Made by a program: the position numbers and the translations under genes
Notes under the pieces: model-generated
Told to the model about the DNA's origin: nothing
Database searches by the model: none
What the model saw: only the letters and a program-made list of their open reading frames with translations
Shown here: one piece after another, positions 35,105 through 46,855 of the stretch
Layout: the number at the start of each line of letters is the position of its first letter
Position numbering within the stretch: the first letter of the stretch is position 1
Source: Metellina segmentata
Taxonomy: Eukaryota > Arthropoda > Arachnida > Araneae > Tetragnathidae
Length of the DNA: 64,000 bases
Assembly (NCBI GenBank): GCA_947359465.1
Contig: OX375878.1
Span: 81,819,627 to 81,883,626, forward strand
Direction of reading: 5' to 3'

Positions 35105-35736
35105 TCTACATAGATAAAAATGGAATGTTCTTGTGTTCGTTGAATATTTTCGAACCATTTTCGTTTATTATCCGTTTTGGGCACTCTAATGCAAAATCAG
35201 CATCTTGTGTGTTTGGTGTCTGTATGTATGTATGTGTGTTAGTGCCCGCGTGCTACGTCTAAACAGCTAGGGGTATTTGCATGAAACTTACTGTATGAGT
35301 ATTTACATTTTTTTTAGTCACTGAACTTGATTGTGTTAATCACGCTGTCTTTCCGTTTTACTTTTGTTTTAGAGTCTGTTTTTGTGCGAGTACAGAAAAC
35401 ATTCATTTAACATATTTCAATACAGTGTTCTATATTTTACAAATCCTATTTCAGTTCAGTTAATACAATATTTTATTTTTCTTTGCTTACATACTTATAT
35501 ACGTTTCTTGCTGAAATAACAGGAAAAGTATTCTTAAATCTCACCATAGTTTGTAAGTTTTGAAAAAAACTGGAATATATACAGAGCATTGGGATTACTT
35601 GTATTGTTTTATTAGCAGTGCTTTAAAAGTAGCTAGTTTTCTTAAAATTATTTTCACCAAATTTAAATTCCAATGCTCAATACATTTTGAGCCTTACTTT
35701 TCCTTAACGGAATATAAATAAATGCTGAATATTTGG
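35105..35736 (+). mobile_element. Helitron family A, copy 3 (5' part)
   Basis: Starts TCTACATAGATAAAAATGG after an A. GTGTCTGTATGTATG, the 'GCTAGGGGTATTTGCATGAA' region and TCCGTTTT...GCACTC align with 57901 onward. It is cut at AATATTTGG by a SINE. Confidence 0.8.
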
Positions 35737-35905
35737 TAGGTAGGTAATTAATTAACGTTAACACACTAAGGCAACACAACGGGATATTTGTAACAGTTCG
35801 AGAACAATCCCTTCGAAAACGATCAAGGACACCTCATAATCTTGAACCATGGTCAGAAGACTAGCACAACACCTGAGCTGGCATCCCATTCTCTAAAAAG
35901 AAAAT
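35737..35905 (-). mobile_element. SINE fragment
   Basis: Minus copy: GTAGGTAGGTAATTAATT tail, GGCAACACAACGGGAT, ACCATGGTCAGA, CACCTGAGCTGGCA, then lost. The tRNA head is missing. Confidence 0.8.
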
Positions 35906-37115
35906 ATCAAACCAAAAGAATAATTTTTTTATAAATAGTAAAAAAAAATGTTCGAAAATAAAGTGATCAAGGCCTGAGCCAGACAACACAAAATGGTACT
36001 TTCTACGTATGAGCAGCAATACGCTAAAAGATTGCTCTTACAGTCCTCCGAACACCATTAAAAAGCAAACACACAAAAACTCCCAACCACTGGATGTAAC
36101 AATAAGAGTGGCATAGCATCCAAGAAACAAAACAATTGACTTCTATGAAAGCGCAATGCAACCTAATTGAAAGCGACAACTCTTGAGCTCTTATTTAAAA
36201 CACAAAATGAACATTCCGCGTGTGTGAGGTCTTTACTAGCTGTGGGTAACAACCGCACCCCGGTTCCTTTATAAAATAATACCCATTATTAAAATTAAGT
36301 GCATTTAAATTAGCCCAACGTACCACGCGTCCAATGAATTTTACGAAACGACACGAATATTTCAGTACGATAAGCTCCTCATTTACAACGACTAAGCTCA
36401 ACATTATAGCGGAGGCCCTCCAACTACAACGAATGCACGGACTACACTGTTGGGATGGAATTTTCACATCATTTAACAGAACATTAATTTCTCTAAATGC
36501 ACGCTGATCTCTTTCTCTGCAGTAGAAATGTATTCAAGTCCCCCGGCTTAAGTAATGACCCGAATTGCATCCAAAAGAGTCGAGGAATGCTTAGAATTCG
36601 GGTTTCCTTTGAAAAACAAAGGGATCTTGGAGGAATTCGGCTCCTGCTTTTACTGGAGCGATTTGATTGCGCTTAATTGTATGTATTGCTTTGGATACTT
36701 TGTGCAGATGTGTTCAGGATTGAATAACAATCGGTCGCTTCGTGAAGACAAGATCTTGTGTTTGGCTTGAGTCGTAGTTTTGTTTTAATTGGAAGGAAAT
36801 GGGGCCGGCAATCTTGTGGGAATAAGAAATAACTTGTTAATTGTTGTGATTAATTCGATTACTGTTTAAAATGTTGTGGAAAAGGAGCTTCTTTCTGTTT
36901 TGGCTTAGCTTTAAATTCCTTGCAAATTATGTAAGCCAGTTCACTTTGAAACACATTAGAGAGCATTTCTTTCTCTTAGTGGAGTACAAAATGTTTTAAG
37001 GATTCGCACCTTTGTAAAAAAATTGTTATATTTTGAATATTTGACTATCCTTTGCTTTTATGATCAAAGATAAATGTAATTTCAGTTTTTTTGGGATATT
37101 TTATTTTTGGATTAG

Positions 37116-37116
<1 letters not shown>
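35906..37116. other. Spacer with a balanced-composition island (36.2-36.8 kb)
   Basis: No recognised gene. 36195-36780 is GC-richer and free of repeats, with frames of 90 (minus) and 71 (plus) codons that show no domain. Confidence 0.35.

Positions 37117-37172
<56 letters not shown>
37117..37172. repeat. (TA)n microsatellite
   Basis: About 55 bases of pure TA. Confidence 0.97.
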
Positions 37173-37176
<4 letters not shown>

Positions 37177-37224
37177 GGAATTTGGAAGTTACAAAAATTC
37201 CAATCTTTATATAAATTATCCGAC

Positions 37225-37546
37225 CACACAGTCTGGAGGTTAAGGTGTTAGCCTCTAGATCGGAAGGGTCCTGGTTCGAATACCGGTCAGACGAGGGATG
37301 TTTGTAAGCGTATGGTGTAGAGGCGGCTGGTGAACCTTAAATCTGTCGTGGCCTTAAGTCCTCACGTTGGGTTGGTGTGGAAGTTTTGAGAGTGGGGTGA
37401 CAGCTCAGGTGTTGCCTCGTCATCTGACCGGGGTACAAAATTACGTGGTGTTGGACACGATTTTTTCCCTTAAGGGATTGATCCAGGACCGTCGTCAATA
37501 GCCCGTTGTGTTGCTCTAGTACGTTAAGTAAAAATTACCAAATTAC
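37225..37546 (+). mobile_element. tRNA-derived SINE, near full length, plus strand
   Basis: Head GGAGGTTAAGGTGTTAGCC and B box GGTTCGAATAC (one base off consensus), then the core ACGTTGGGTTGGTGTGGAAG, AGCTCAGGTGTTGCC and GCCCGTTGTGTTGCTC, and an AAATTACC tail. Confidence 0.9.
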
Positions 37547-37624
37547 TTTATAAAAATTATAATAGTTTTTCAAGTTCTAAAAATCTTGAAAAAATAAAAG
37601 CTATTTATTTATTTACTTTTCGAA

Positions 37625-37916
37625 TAATGGTAATGGTAATTTTTAATTAATTTCGTACTAAAGCAACCAACACAACGGGATATTGACGGCGGTCCGGGAT
37701 CAATCCCCTTATGGAATAATCCGAGGACAACCACACGGAACCACGGTCAGATGACGAGGCAACACAGAGCTGGTACACTTCTCTCAAAACTTCTACAGCA
37801 ACCCAATATGAGGACTTTCGGTCACGACAGATTTAAGGTGCACCAGTGACCTCTATCCATACGCTTACAAACATCCATGCACTGACCCGAATTCGATCTA
37901 GAGGTTTAACACCTTT
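37625..37916 (-). mobile_element. SINE, minus strand, tail-to-tail with the previous copy
   Basis: AATGGTAATGGTAATTTT tail, then AACACAACGGG, GAACCACGGTCAGATGACG and CGATCTAGAGG at the head side; the last tens of bases of the head are missing. Only about 80 bases separate the two tails. Confidence 0.88.
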
Positions 37917-38257
37917 TGTCGGCTTCTAATAATGGGATGTGTTATTTAATATGTATAATTAAAAATCTTCCATGGAAAATCTCGGAATGAACTGTTTATA
38001 TTTTAATAGAGTAAGAGAGAAAATGTGGAAAAAAAATCTGTTTAAGTTTCAGGATAGTTGAATAATGGTTAAATCAATAATTTTCATGAAATAAATACAA
38101 TTGAATATAAAGCAATTATGGTTAAGCATAGGATAGGTACCTATATGTGCATGTAGTGAGACACCGTTCACTGATTTGTTTCGTATGGTTTTAGTTAGAA
38201 TTGAGCAATCATGTCAACCAGCGACCATTGACTTCGAGTGTCGTCAGTTCTTGTGGA
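37917..38257. other. No gene seen
   Basis: AT-rich spacer. Confidence 0.5.
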
Positions 38258-38553
38258 TACCTAAAATGGTAACAAATACCCGAATAAAGATTAGAATTAC
38301 TTGATTGGATAGTTTATCAATAACAAATTCCAAAAGTGAGAATTCTTGAGAAACAAATACCCTATTAAATATTAGCATCACACTTTCAGTGAAACAGTGT
38401 CTACCGCTACCTAAAATGGTAACAAATACACGAATAAAGTTTAGAATTACTTGATTGCTTTGTTTATCAATAACAAATTCCAAAATCGAGAATTCTCTAG
38501 CAAAACAAATAATACCTTTTTTTATCATAACATCACACTTTCAGTGAAACACA
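38258..38553. repeat. Tandem duplication, period 150 bp
   Basis: TACCTAAAATGGTAACAAAT begins at 38258 and 38408. Both units continue with TTAGAATTACTTGATTG, TTTATCAATAACAAATTCC and CATCACACTTTCAGTGAAAC. Similarity is high, so it is recent. Confidence 0.92.
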
Positions 38554-39514
38554 CTTCCGTTCTTTTGCTTCATTTCGGCTACGCTGAGTTACGACATCGA
38601 GGCTTCATGCAAGCTTTTGATTATAAAGTACATCAGTATTAGACTAAGCTTATTAATCACAAAGTTTCCGGGGAAAAAAAGAAAAGCTTTTAATTGCTCT
38701 TGCAAGAAACAGTTTATATAATGGTTGAGACAGTTCACGTTGAGCGTGTAAATTCAACGGTTCAGAAGCACTGCGAATTCTATTCATAGAGTGATTGATA
38801 TTAATGAACAGTGACACGTAATGGTAAATGGATTTGAATCTGGATGCTGTGTTCGTCTTCATATACAACAGGAAGCGTAGTGCGAAGCCGTGTTTATAAT
38901 GTGATACCGCTGATGCTCTAATAGGTTCCATTTAGCGAACGAGTGTGAATGATGGAACGGTCTAATAGGTAATAGGTGATACGAATATAGGTTCGAAAAC
39001 AGTAAAGAAAAATTAGTTAATCTATTTTGGAATTAAGAAATAAAAGATGGATGGTTAAGTTGCTGATCTTGTACTTTATTGAGACGTTTACTTGTTATGG
39101 AGATGAATATTTATTTCATTTAAGTTCATTAGTACAAAATTGCAAATTGCATTTTTTGTAATTTACAAAATTGCTTTGCTTTAAAAAAATCCTGTATGTC
39201 TAGTAATAATGGTTTAAAAATACTTGTAAAATGAAAACAATCCCTCTTAAGTGTTCTCAGAAAAGTTATAACAATTAATTATTGCAAAAATTATTTTAAT
39301 GGGATTAATATAAGTTGAAAAGTTTATTTTAACTCACAGCGCAATAATTTTTAGGAACACAAACGACGCTTGGAAAGTTTGTTCGCAAAAATGTATGTTT
39401 TCTTCCAGCAGAAAAATTTGGTTATCGAATAAGCAAAATCACATTATGTGTCACCGAATCGTTTTTTAAAGACTTGGGGGCCCCTTCTCGCTATCGCTCG
39501 TCAAGCAACAAATT
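38554..39514. other. No gene seen; short GC stretch like Helitron C near 39477
   Basis: GGGGGCCCCTTCTCGCTATCGCTCG near 39477-39501 resembles the minus-strand 3' end of Helitron C at 30668. It may be a small remnant. The rest is spacer. Confidence 0.35.
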
Positions 39515-39630
39515 TAAAGGTTGGTAATAGACAACTGTGCATTGAAGCAACATTAAAGTCTATGGGCAATGGTCGGAACCAAGACCAATCCCGAAAGGGA
39601 AAAAAATCCAAGGACAACACCTCGTAATTT
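39515..39630 (-). mobile_element. SINE fragment
   Basis: Minus fragment with GCAATGGTCGGAACC, CAATCCCGAAAGGGA and GGACAACACCTCGTAATT. Confidence 0.6.
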
Positions 39631-39729
39631 GGCATTCCAAGTTTGATATAGGAATATTGACATTCATTGAAGAAATGAATTAGTCAGCTTGATAACTTGA
39701 GAAGTCAATACATTACACGTTTATAAATG

Positions 39730-39895
<166 letters not shown>

Positions 39896-39919
39896 ACAGA
39901 GAAAGAGGGAGAGATTGAT

Positions 39920-40085
39920 AGGTAGGCATATTTTAATTAACGTTGCACTGTTTAAACACATTGATCTATTGGCAACGGTCCGGTATTCAGCCCTAGGAGA
40001 AAGATCCGAGTACAAAAATCACATAATTTTGAACCACCGGTAAGATGACGAGGTCACACCTGAGCTCGCATCCTACTCTCCAAAC
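39920..40085 (-). mobile_element. SINE fragment
   Basis: Minus copy without head: GGTAGGCATATTTTAATTAA, CAACGGTCCGG, GAACCACCGGTAAGATGACG, CACCTGAGCT and ACTCTCCAAAC. Confidence 0.8.
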
Positions 40086-40449
40086 AGATAGATTGATAGA
40101 TAACACTGGTCAACAGTGAAATTGCTTCTTAGATGAAAAAACACAATTCTGGATGATTCCAACGTGCTGAACACGAATATCAACGGCTCTCATTGCAGAG
40201 ATATGGACATTTTGTCCGTTATATGGGTGCTATCGCGTAATATAGTGGAATTTAGTAAGATAAATACATGGAGACGAAATTGTTGCTTGCTGCATATTTC
40301 ATCATCCTTTTACGCAAATACATTATTGCATCATACACACTAAGTAAAGTAGTTAATAGTCCTGAATATTCTGTTATATTTACGGAGAAGTGACATTCGC
40401 TGTACAAAAAGACCCTCAGTGAAATAGTTAACAAAAGGAATCATTTGTA
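40086..40449. other. No gene seen
   Basis: Spacer without recognised repeats. Confidence 0.45.
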
Positions 40450-41490
40450 TTTCGGTTGTAAAATAGGCGACCTGGACGAAGACTGGGTCCCACGCTTAGA
40501 TTGCTCCACTTCTGCAGTAAATATTTAAGTGGCTTAATGGAAAAAGAAAGGCAATACCATTCGCAGTGCCCATGATTTAGAGAGAGCCTACCAATCACGT
40601 TGATAACTGCTATGTCTGCATGGTACCACCAGTTTCTGGAGTCATCACCAAGATAAACTTGACAGTTGAATACCCTAATATACCATCTGCTATGCGTCTT
40701 GTCTCGCGAAAGACTCCCAATTCCAGAATATTCTACAGATTTTGCTATCAGTTCAGACGAAGATTATCGCCATGGTTAAATCTCGTAAATCGTCAACGTC
40801 ATCATGTGATGGCACTATGGATGATGACTTTTCGTATTTTGATCAAACATCTGCACCACATACACTTAGCTCGGGTGAAGTGAACGATCTTCTTCCAGAC
40901 TTGTATCTGCCTAAAAGCAAAACGGTATTACAGGCCACACGACTTCAATAGTGGAATCTTCTTGAACAAAATGTCCAAGTGACTTCATTTCGGAATCGGC
41001 ATCAGTTTTTCGAATCTTTCTTTGAAAAAGAAGAAAGCCCTGTGTTCTGCTGCGATATTGATAGCTTACTACAAGAACTCGGCATTGCACATGAGCCCGA
41101 TGAATGGAAGCTATTTATAGACGCGCCAAAACTGAAGCTCAATAATGTGGTTTTGCTGAATAACGAGAACCAGCTTCTGTCCATATCTATCGGACATGCT
41201 GTCTGCATGAAGGAGACGTACGACAGTCTAAAGCTGCTGTTGGAAAGGATTAACTACAGCAAATGTGGCTACGGGAAGGTTAGTGATGAGCACGACGAAC
41301 GTTTTCATCAGAACATCGTCAAGATGGAGCATTTTGCACCAAGGCAAATGGTCCACGCCAATGCTCGCTGACTATTGTTGGACGATATACTCCCCTCTTC
41401 CATCATAAACGACAAAAGAAAGACAAAGTCCGAAGAAGATAATTCAGCTTTTCCTTTGTCATATTCGTATTGAGCACATTGAATTAATTA
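40450..41490 (+). pseudogene. Pseudogene of a widespread arthropod repeat protein (unclassified, transposon-like)
   Basis: Successive plus frames read GDLDEDWVP, then IPFAVPMI-stop-REPTNHVDNCYVC, VEYPNIPSAMRLV and SSGEVNDLLPDLYLP. Then come VFCCDIDSLLQELG, EWKLFIDAPKLKLNNVVLL and GHAVCMKETYDSLKLLL, finishing with DERFHQNI and MLADYCW. I recall this order from many near-identical predicted proteins in spiders, aphids and Hydra, but no assigned superfamily or function. Where a Trp is expected before REPT there is a TAG. Between the LERINY and VSDEHDERFHQ blocks roughly 150 residues usual in the family are missing, a clean internal deletion near 41275. No host gene is implied. Confidence 0.7.
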
Positions 41491-41499
41491 GTAAATGAA

Positions 41500-43595
41500 T
41501 ATTTTCATCTCGGATGCAGACATGTTATGAAATTTTGTTGCCCAGTCTAATCAATTAAAACAAAATTGTTGATATAAGAGCTCAATTGGATCAAGGTTTT
41601 CAATAAGTTTCACTTGATTGTTGATTCCACACAAATTACACCGCAGAAGCACAGAAGGAGCGCTGAAAAGATTCTTTTGAAAGTTAACGCAAAAAAACAC
41701 AATAATGTACCGATTTACAATCGGCATTTAAATGAGCGATCCATCAGACGGTAATATCCATCACGCTTGCGGCAAAAGAAAGCGATACATCAATCGCGAT
41801 TCGATCGATTCCTTCCGAAGTGGGACAGTCAACTCAATCAGATCCCGTTTCTGCAGATTTAGACAAATATCCTCACCTCCTTTTCTTGCCCCCACTAAAC
41901 TTAAATCCGAATATCCAATTTCTGCAAAGCAGATTTTCAATTGCCGTCAGCATTAGGCACACTGGAAATGTCAAGTTCCCGCCAATTCTCGTTATTCCAA
42001 AGGCCCGCATATCGAATAACGATAAAATTTATAATTTGGGAGGCGCGCTTATTACTCTGCGGACGAGACTACAGCAAACGATTTATTGTAGTTCTTCGTC
42101 AAATTCTGGATCAAATATTAAAGGGCCGCTTGCTGACTAAAAGTCGAAATTAAGCCCGTCGCACCAGTTTCCATTAAATATGGATTTCGTTCCCGGCTTT
42201 CGGGGGATATTGAGTGCATTATAAGTAGGATCCGGGCTCAAAAGGATAATGTTTGGGATCTGGCAACACACACCTGGGTCGTGCGGTAAACCTTTGATGT
42301 CAACGGATAGCGAAGGGGTATGGATTTCGAGTTGAGTTTTGCAGATTTTAATATTCACTTGGACGGACTTCGTCCCCAACCGATTTGAGGTGTCTCGACG
42401 CTTCTATGTAATGGAAAATTTAAGATTGGAGTTGCATACTTTAATTGGGAATATGTGTGGACGGAGAATTGGATTCGATTAAAGCGCAAGCGGAAATGTT
42501 TACTCAACCGAATGCTTTCTAGGCTCAATTTAGTTTATCAGAGAATTTCCCTAATTTTTTTCATACACCAGTCTGGGCTTTTGACCATAATCTCAATAGA
42601 GTTTTGACGTGATGCAAATATGCAACTAACTCGTCATCATGACATTGCAAAGGTCTGGAAATTTATTTTCTAATGATGAAGAATCTTATTCATCACGATC
42701 TTGTAAGTTTTGCATATGACGAGATACCTCTAAAAGACAACCAACAGGGGAGTTAAAAACACTCTACAGTAATTATAACTGAACTGTCAAGAATTTTAGA
42801 GCAGTCTTTTGGGTGGTATTTAGTCATTTTGTCTAGTTCACAAAGACGGACAGTTGATTTTGCTTAGAAAGTGCTATGTAATTTCTATAGTGCCTTTGTT
42901 CGTAGTAATGTCCATTGAAAAGCAATAATCAAGGGCCTTTCACCATTCTGGGCAAGGGATATCGGTTACTAGTTTTATTTATTTATGTAAAAAAACGAAA
43001 AACAGGTTTTACGCCAGTTGATAATTGAAAACACCCAACTGTAATATGTTTCCCGATATATATTTTTATTAACGGGATAGGTTTGTCGGTACTGTGTGTG
43101 TATTTTAAACCCATTAAAGACAACTTTAAAACAGTTATAAATTTTTTTTTGCCTTTTAAATTGTTTATTTAAATTAATTAAAGCGTACATTGAATTTTTC
43201 AGATTTTTTCGAAAATTATTTTTATGATTTCTTAACTGGCAAAATTTTTGACCAATCGTCTGTAGTGCGCACATAAATGTAAAAGTATTACATATTCTTC
43301 ACATTTATAGAAAGACACAAATAATAATTTAAAAAAAACAATGAAAAACTTATATAACACATTAAAACAAAACAATATGAAGGAATATCGACCAGTAATA
43401 GATCCACATAGGTTGAGCCCCCTTTTTCAGACACAAATTTTCGTGGCTTTGTATTTTTCCCCCACATTATTACTTTTAGTATTTAAGAAAGAAATTCAGT
43501 TTATACAAATGAATACAGAAATGAACAGTTTATACAAGTATATAATTTAAAAAGCAATTCAATATTCATATTTAATAACTATTATATAAAGCAAT
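41500..43595. other. No gene recognised; balanced-composition island at 41.7-42.5 kb
   Basis: 41700-42490 is GC-richer, lacks repeats, and has overlapping frames of 70-106 codons on both strands without known domains. ACGAGATA at 42718 resembles half of the window's recurrent palindrome. The remainder is AT-rich. Confidence 0.35.
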
Positions 43596-43599
43596 CCCA

Positions 43600-44440
43600 T
43601 TTTTTTAGAACGAGCATCACCCCTAAAGTTCAAATATTTGCTGCATTCATGGTTTTGACTAGGCTGCGAGGTAAGTCTTTTGGCACTCAGGATGTAGAAG
43701 AACCTGACATTTCTGGCATCTATAGACGGACATTCCACCAGAAATTTTGCATCTTCCAAACTGTTGGTCTGACTTGAAAGCCAATGAACCCGTCTATCAT
43801 ATCTTTGTTGGTCATATGCACTCTTCTGCAGCACTAAAGATCTTCCTGGACCGATGGGAGGTGTTCCAAATCTTCCCAATACTTACAATAGATTTTTTTG
43901 AGATGGGTAAAATAGTGATTGTGTCAAAATGTGGTCTATCAGTTCATTGGTAAGGTAACGCTCCAGACACTGCAATGAGATTTTTTCACTTTCCTGACAG
44001 AAATCCATGGCTGTTGGTTTGGACATGGGAGTAAAATTCTAGACTTTTTTTTCAAGCTTCGTTCTTTCTTCTTTGGTTTTCCTAGGTCTTCTACTTTCGG
44101 ATTTTATTTGCTTTGGCCTCTTTCGGATAACAGAAGTGCTTGGTCACTATGTATTATCTACATCGCTCTCTTCATGGTCTAATTGACGACTTATTTCACA
44201 TGTGGTCTAGAGTATTCTCCGTGGCAAGAGATCGAGATCTCTTTGCACCTTGTTATCATTTGTATCGGAATCTTTCCCAGTCTCTACATTAGCATCTTCT
44301 CTCTCTCTCAATAGGGGGCTTTATTACCACATTATTATATTTGGCAGTTTCATGGCCACTATCTGACTCAGAATCACTGTCGAGAGCAAAGATCACATCG
44401 AAAGCTTCATTTAGCGTGAGACTGAAAAAAGTGGAGGGGA
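43600..44440 (-). pseudogene. piggyBac-like transposase remnant
   Basis: Minus strand reads SLTLNEAFDVIFALDSDSES followed by an acidic region, a basic segment (KRPKQIKSESRRPRKTKEER) and TPMSKPTAMDFCQESEKISL with ELIDHILTQS. This layout, an acidic N-terminus, a basic linker and then a P-x-x-F...L-x-x-H-I-V-like block, is that of piggyBac and PGBD proteins. The catalytic Asp region is not identifiable; the following 106-codon frame to 43559 is unplaced. Stops and frame breaks are frequent. Assignment is tentative. Confidence 0.45.
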
Positions 44441-44683
44441 ATACATATTTTGTTTAAAAAATTAAATATTCACCTAAAAAAATTTATTTTTAGTTTGAAT
44501 TTAAATTTTAACCCTGTTTAATCTTCCAAATTAAAATATATAATCAAATCTGTATTGGAACCTTCAAAGTAATAACTAACTACTTATAGTACCGATTTTC
44601 ACACATACGACGATTGGCAAGATTACTTGGCAATCAACAATAAGTCTACCTGACGTCTATGAAATAAGTTTCTTTGGATTTTG
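44441..44683. other. No gene seen
   Basis: AT-rich spacer. Confidence 0.45.
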
Positions 44684-44727
44684 TTTGGATTCATGTTCAT
44701 TCATGAAACAATGAACATGAATCCAAA
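44684..44727. repeat. Perfect hairpin, 18-bp stem
   Basis: TTTGGATTCATGTTCATT (44684-44701), 8-base loop CATGAAAC, then the exact complement to 44727. A related CATTCATGAAACAATGGATTCATG follows at once (about 44739-44764), so it may have been a nested or duplicated palindrome. Confidence 0.95.
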
Positions 44728-45277
44728 TGATTCCAATCCATTCATGAAACAATGGATTCATGTCATTACAATAAAACACAAACAATAGATCAAAAACAGT
44801 AATAAAAGCAATTTTTTTTGCCTGTTAAGCGATGATGGACGAGACATCATTCGCGCTTGTAAGAAATTCTAGCTTTGAACCCGTTTTTACCGACAAAGTT
44901 ATCTGGGAAATACATAACCATTGCAGCATTTTTATTGGTTGATTTTTAGAAAGAAAAAAACACTGAGTGGAACCACTCCTGCCATATATCGGCAAAGAAA
45001 ACAATTTGAATGTCGAATGGCAAATTTTCTTACCAACCGCCGTTATTGGATTAAATTGTTTATTAAACTTCCAAAATTAATCAGAGCGACACTTGTGTGT
45101 GTTTCTTTCATTAGATTGCCACTTTAAAGTAACACCACCACATTTATTAACTCTGTGTCCTTCAACGAAAGATCAATTCCAAACAGAAGGGTAATAAATC
45201 CGAGCAATCCAAAAAATTGTCAATTTTATCTCAGGACAATTTTAAAGTAAAAATATTAACTTTTCAAGTGTTCCAAA
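44728..45277. other. No gene seen
   Basis: Spacer; a short frame at 44921-45127 has no recognisable domain. Confidence 0.45.
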
Positions 45278-45448
45278 GAGATATATCGTCCAAGTTCTTG
45301 TTATTTTTTTATAAACGAGATATATCGTCCAAGTTCTTGTTATTTTTTTATGAACCGAGACATATCGTCCAAGTTCTTGTTATTTTTTTATGAACCGAGA
45401 CATATCGTCCAAGTTCTTGTTATGTTTTTATGAACGAGATATCTCGTC
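45278..45448. repeat. Minisatellite, 39-40 bp unit, four copies plus part
   Basis: Units beginning GAGATATATCGTCCAAGTTC start at 45278, 45317, 45357 and 45397; a partial unit at 45436 ends in the palindrome ACGAGATATCTCGT (45434-45447). Confidence 0.95.
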
Positions 45449-46649
45449 AGTACAAAACTGTCCTATTACTCCAAAAATATGAAAATCTAAGTAGGGAAGG
45501 AAGTAGTAATCCAAGTAGGACTCATTATCCTCTGCTCAGGACTGGGGACAATTTAAAATAGGTTTTTGCACCAGAGGCTTTCCACTGCAGGTATGTATTT
45601 GACTCGAAGATAAACTATCAGAAGGGTGAAGTATTACGTACTTGTTAGGCTGTTTTAGAAACTGTTGATATGCTGATTGTTTACTTTGTTTAGAGTTGTA
45701 CGTAGAGTACTTAGAGAGAGTGCTGAGCTACGATCTACATAAAACTCCCATTGAGCAATTTTTCCCGATTTGAAAAGTCATAGAGTTACCCATGTAGGAC
45801 TGAGATTGATTGCTATGTTTTGCTTACACAACACTCATTTCCACCCGTGTATGTTGATGAAGTACCCGTAAAGACTGACAAGGCATCATGCTTACTGTAT
45901 TTGCATACAGTTTCTGTATAACTGTTAATTCCAATCTTTTATGTTGGAAAATAGTCGTTTGAAATTGGGCTCCACCTGCATTCACCTCGATAAACATAGG
46001 TACCATTATGGCAAACTTGTAAACACCGACCAGTAAATAAAATAAAGCTTATAGGGATGTCGTAAGATCTCAGAAGTTTGGTCATGTGAATCGACTAGAG
46101 CTAATTGTCTGCACTTTAAAAGTACAAACTAGTGCTTTTAATCATGATTGATAAACACATTATTCTGCTAATAATTTGTCCTATATTATGTTTTATGCTT
46201 TCTTACAAAACCATGCAACATTGCATTGCTATGTATGATCTAAACAGGTAAATATAATTTCAGAGGAGAACTGTACCACTGATTTGGCTTATACAGCTAT
46301 CAGTAATTGAACGTTTGATAATTAAAACAGACATGTTGAACTGCAATTTAGTTATATGCCTAATCTAGGGACGAAGATGATTGTTATACAGAATACCCTA
46401 CAAATATATGTAGATAAACAAATCTCATTAACGTTGAATGTCGTTTTTAGTTATGAGTGGAATCTTACGCTGAATGCATCCACCACAATCGTGAGATTGT
46501 ATTAGTTGAAAGTATAATGACGTTTTGAGTCAGTAAAAACATCGACTCTAATAAAATGGACAGATCACGTGGACGGAGCCGCTGCTGTATAAGAAGAACT
46601 GAGATCTCAGAGGTGAAGGTTATGTAGTCTGCTTGGGAATCGGTTGTCT
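45449..46649. other. No gene seen
   Basis: Spacer; 45.53-45.68 kb resembles 28.15-28.35 kb. Confidence 0.4.
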
Positions 46650-46855
46650 AGCTAGGTAAGTAGTTGAATTAATTTCTCACTGGAGCAACACAAACTTCTA
46701 TTGGTGGCTATCCAGGATCAATCCAGAAGATACGATGTTACCAATTAGTTTTGAATCATTGTCAGATGACTTGGTCAACACCTGAGCTGGCACACACCCA
46801 TCCCACTCTCCATACTTCCACACCAACGTGAGCAAATTTGAGGCCACGAAAAAGT
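46650..46855 (-). mobile_element. SINE fragment
   Basis: Minus copy: TAGGTAAGTAGTTGAATT, GGAGCAACACAA, GTCAGATGACTTGGTCAACA, CACCTGAGCTGGCA and ACTTCCACACCAACGTGAG; head missing. Confidence 0.82.

Noticed and set aside
37225..37300. Possible tRNA gene
   Set aside because: A and B boxes are present, but the sequence does not close into a cloverleaf and continues into the SINE body; 33684 and 11019 are the same case.
45278..45448. CRISPR-like array
   Set aside because: A head-to-tail minisatellite with no unique spacers.
45824..46006. Minus frame resembling the tail of a DDE transposase
   Set aside because: Only a weak VNAGGAQF-like phrase; not enough to support a call.
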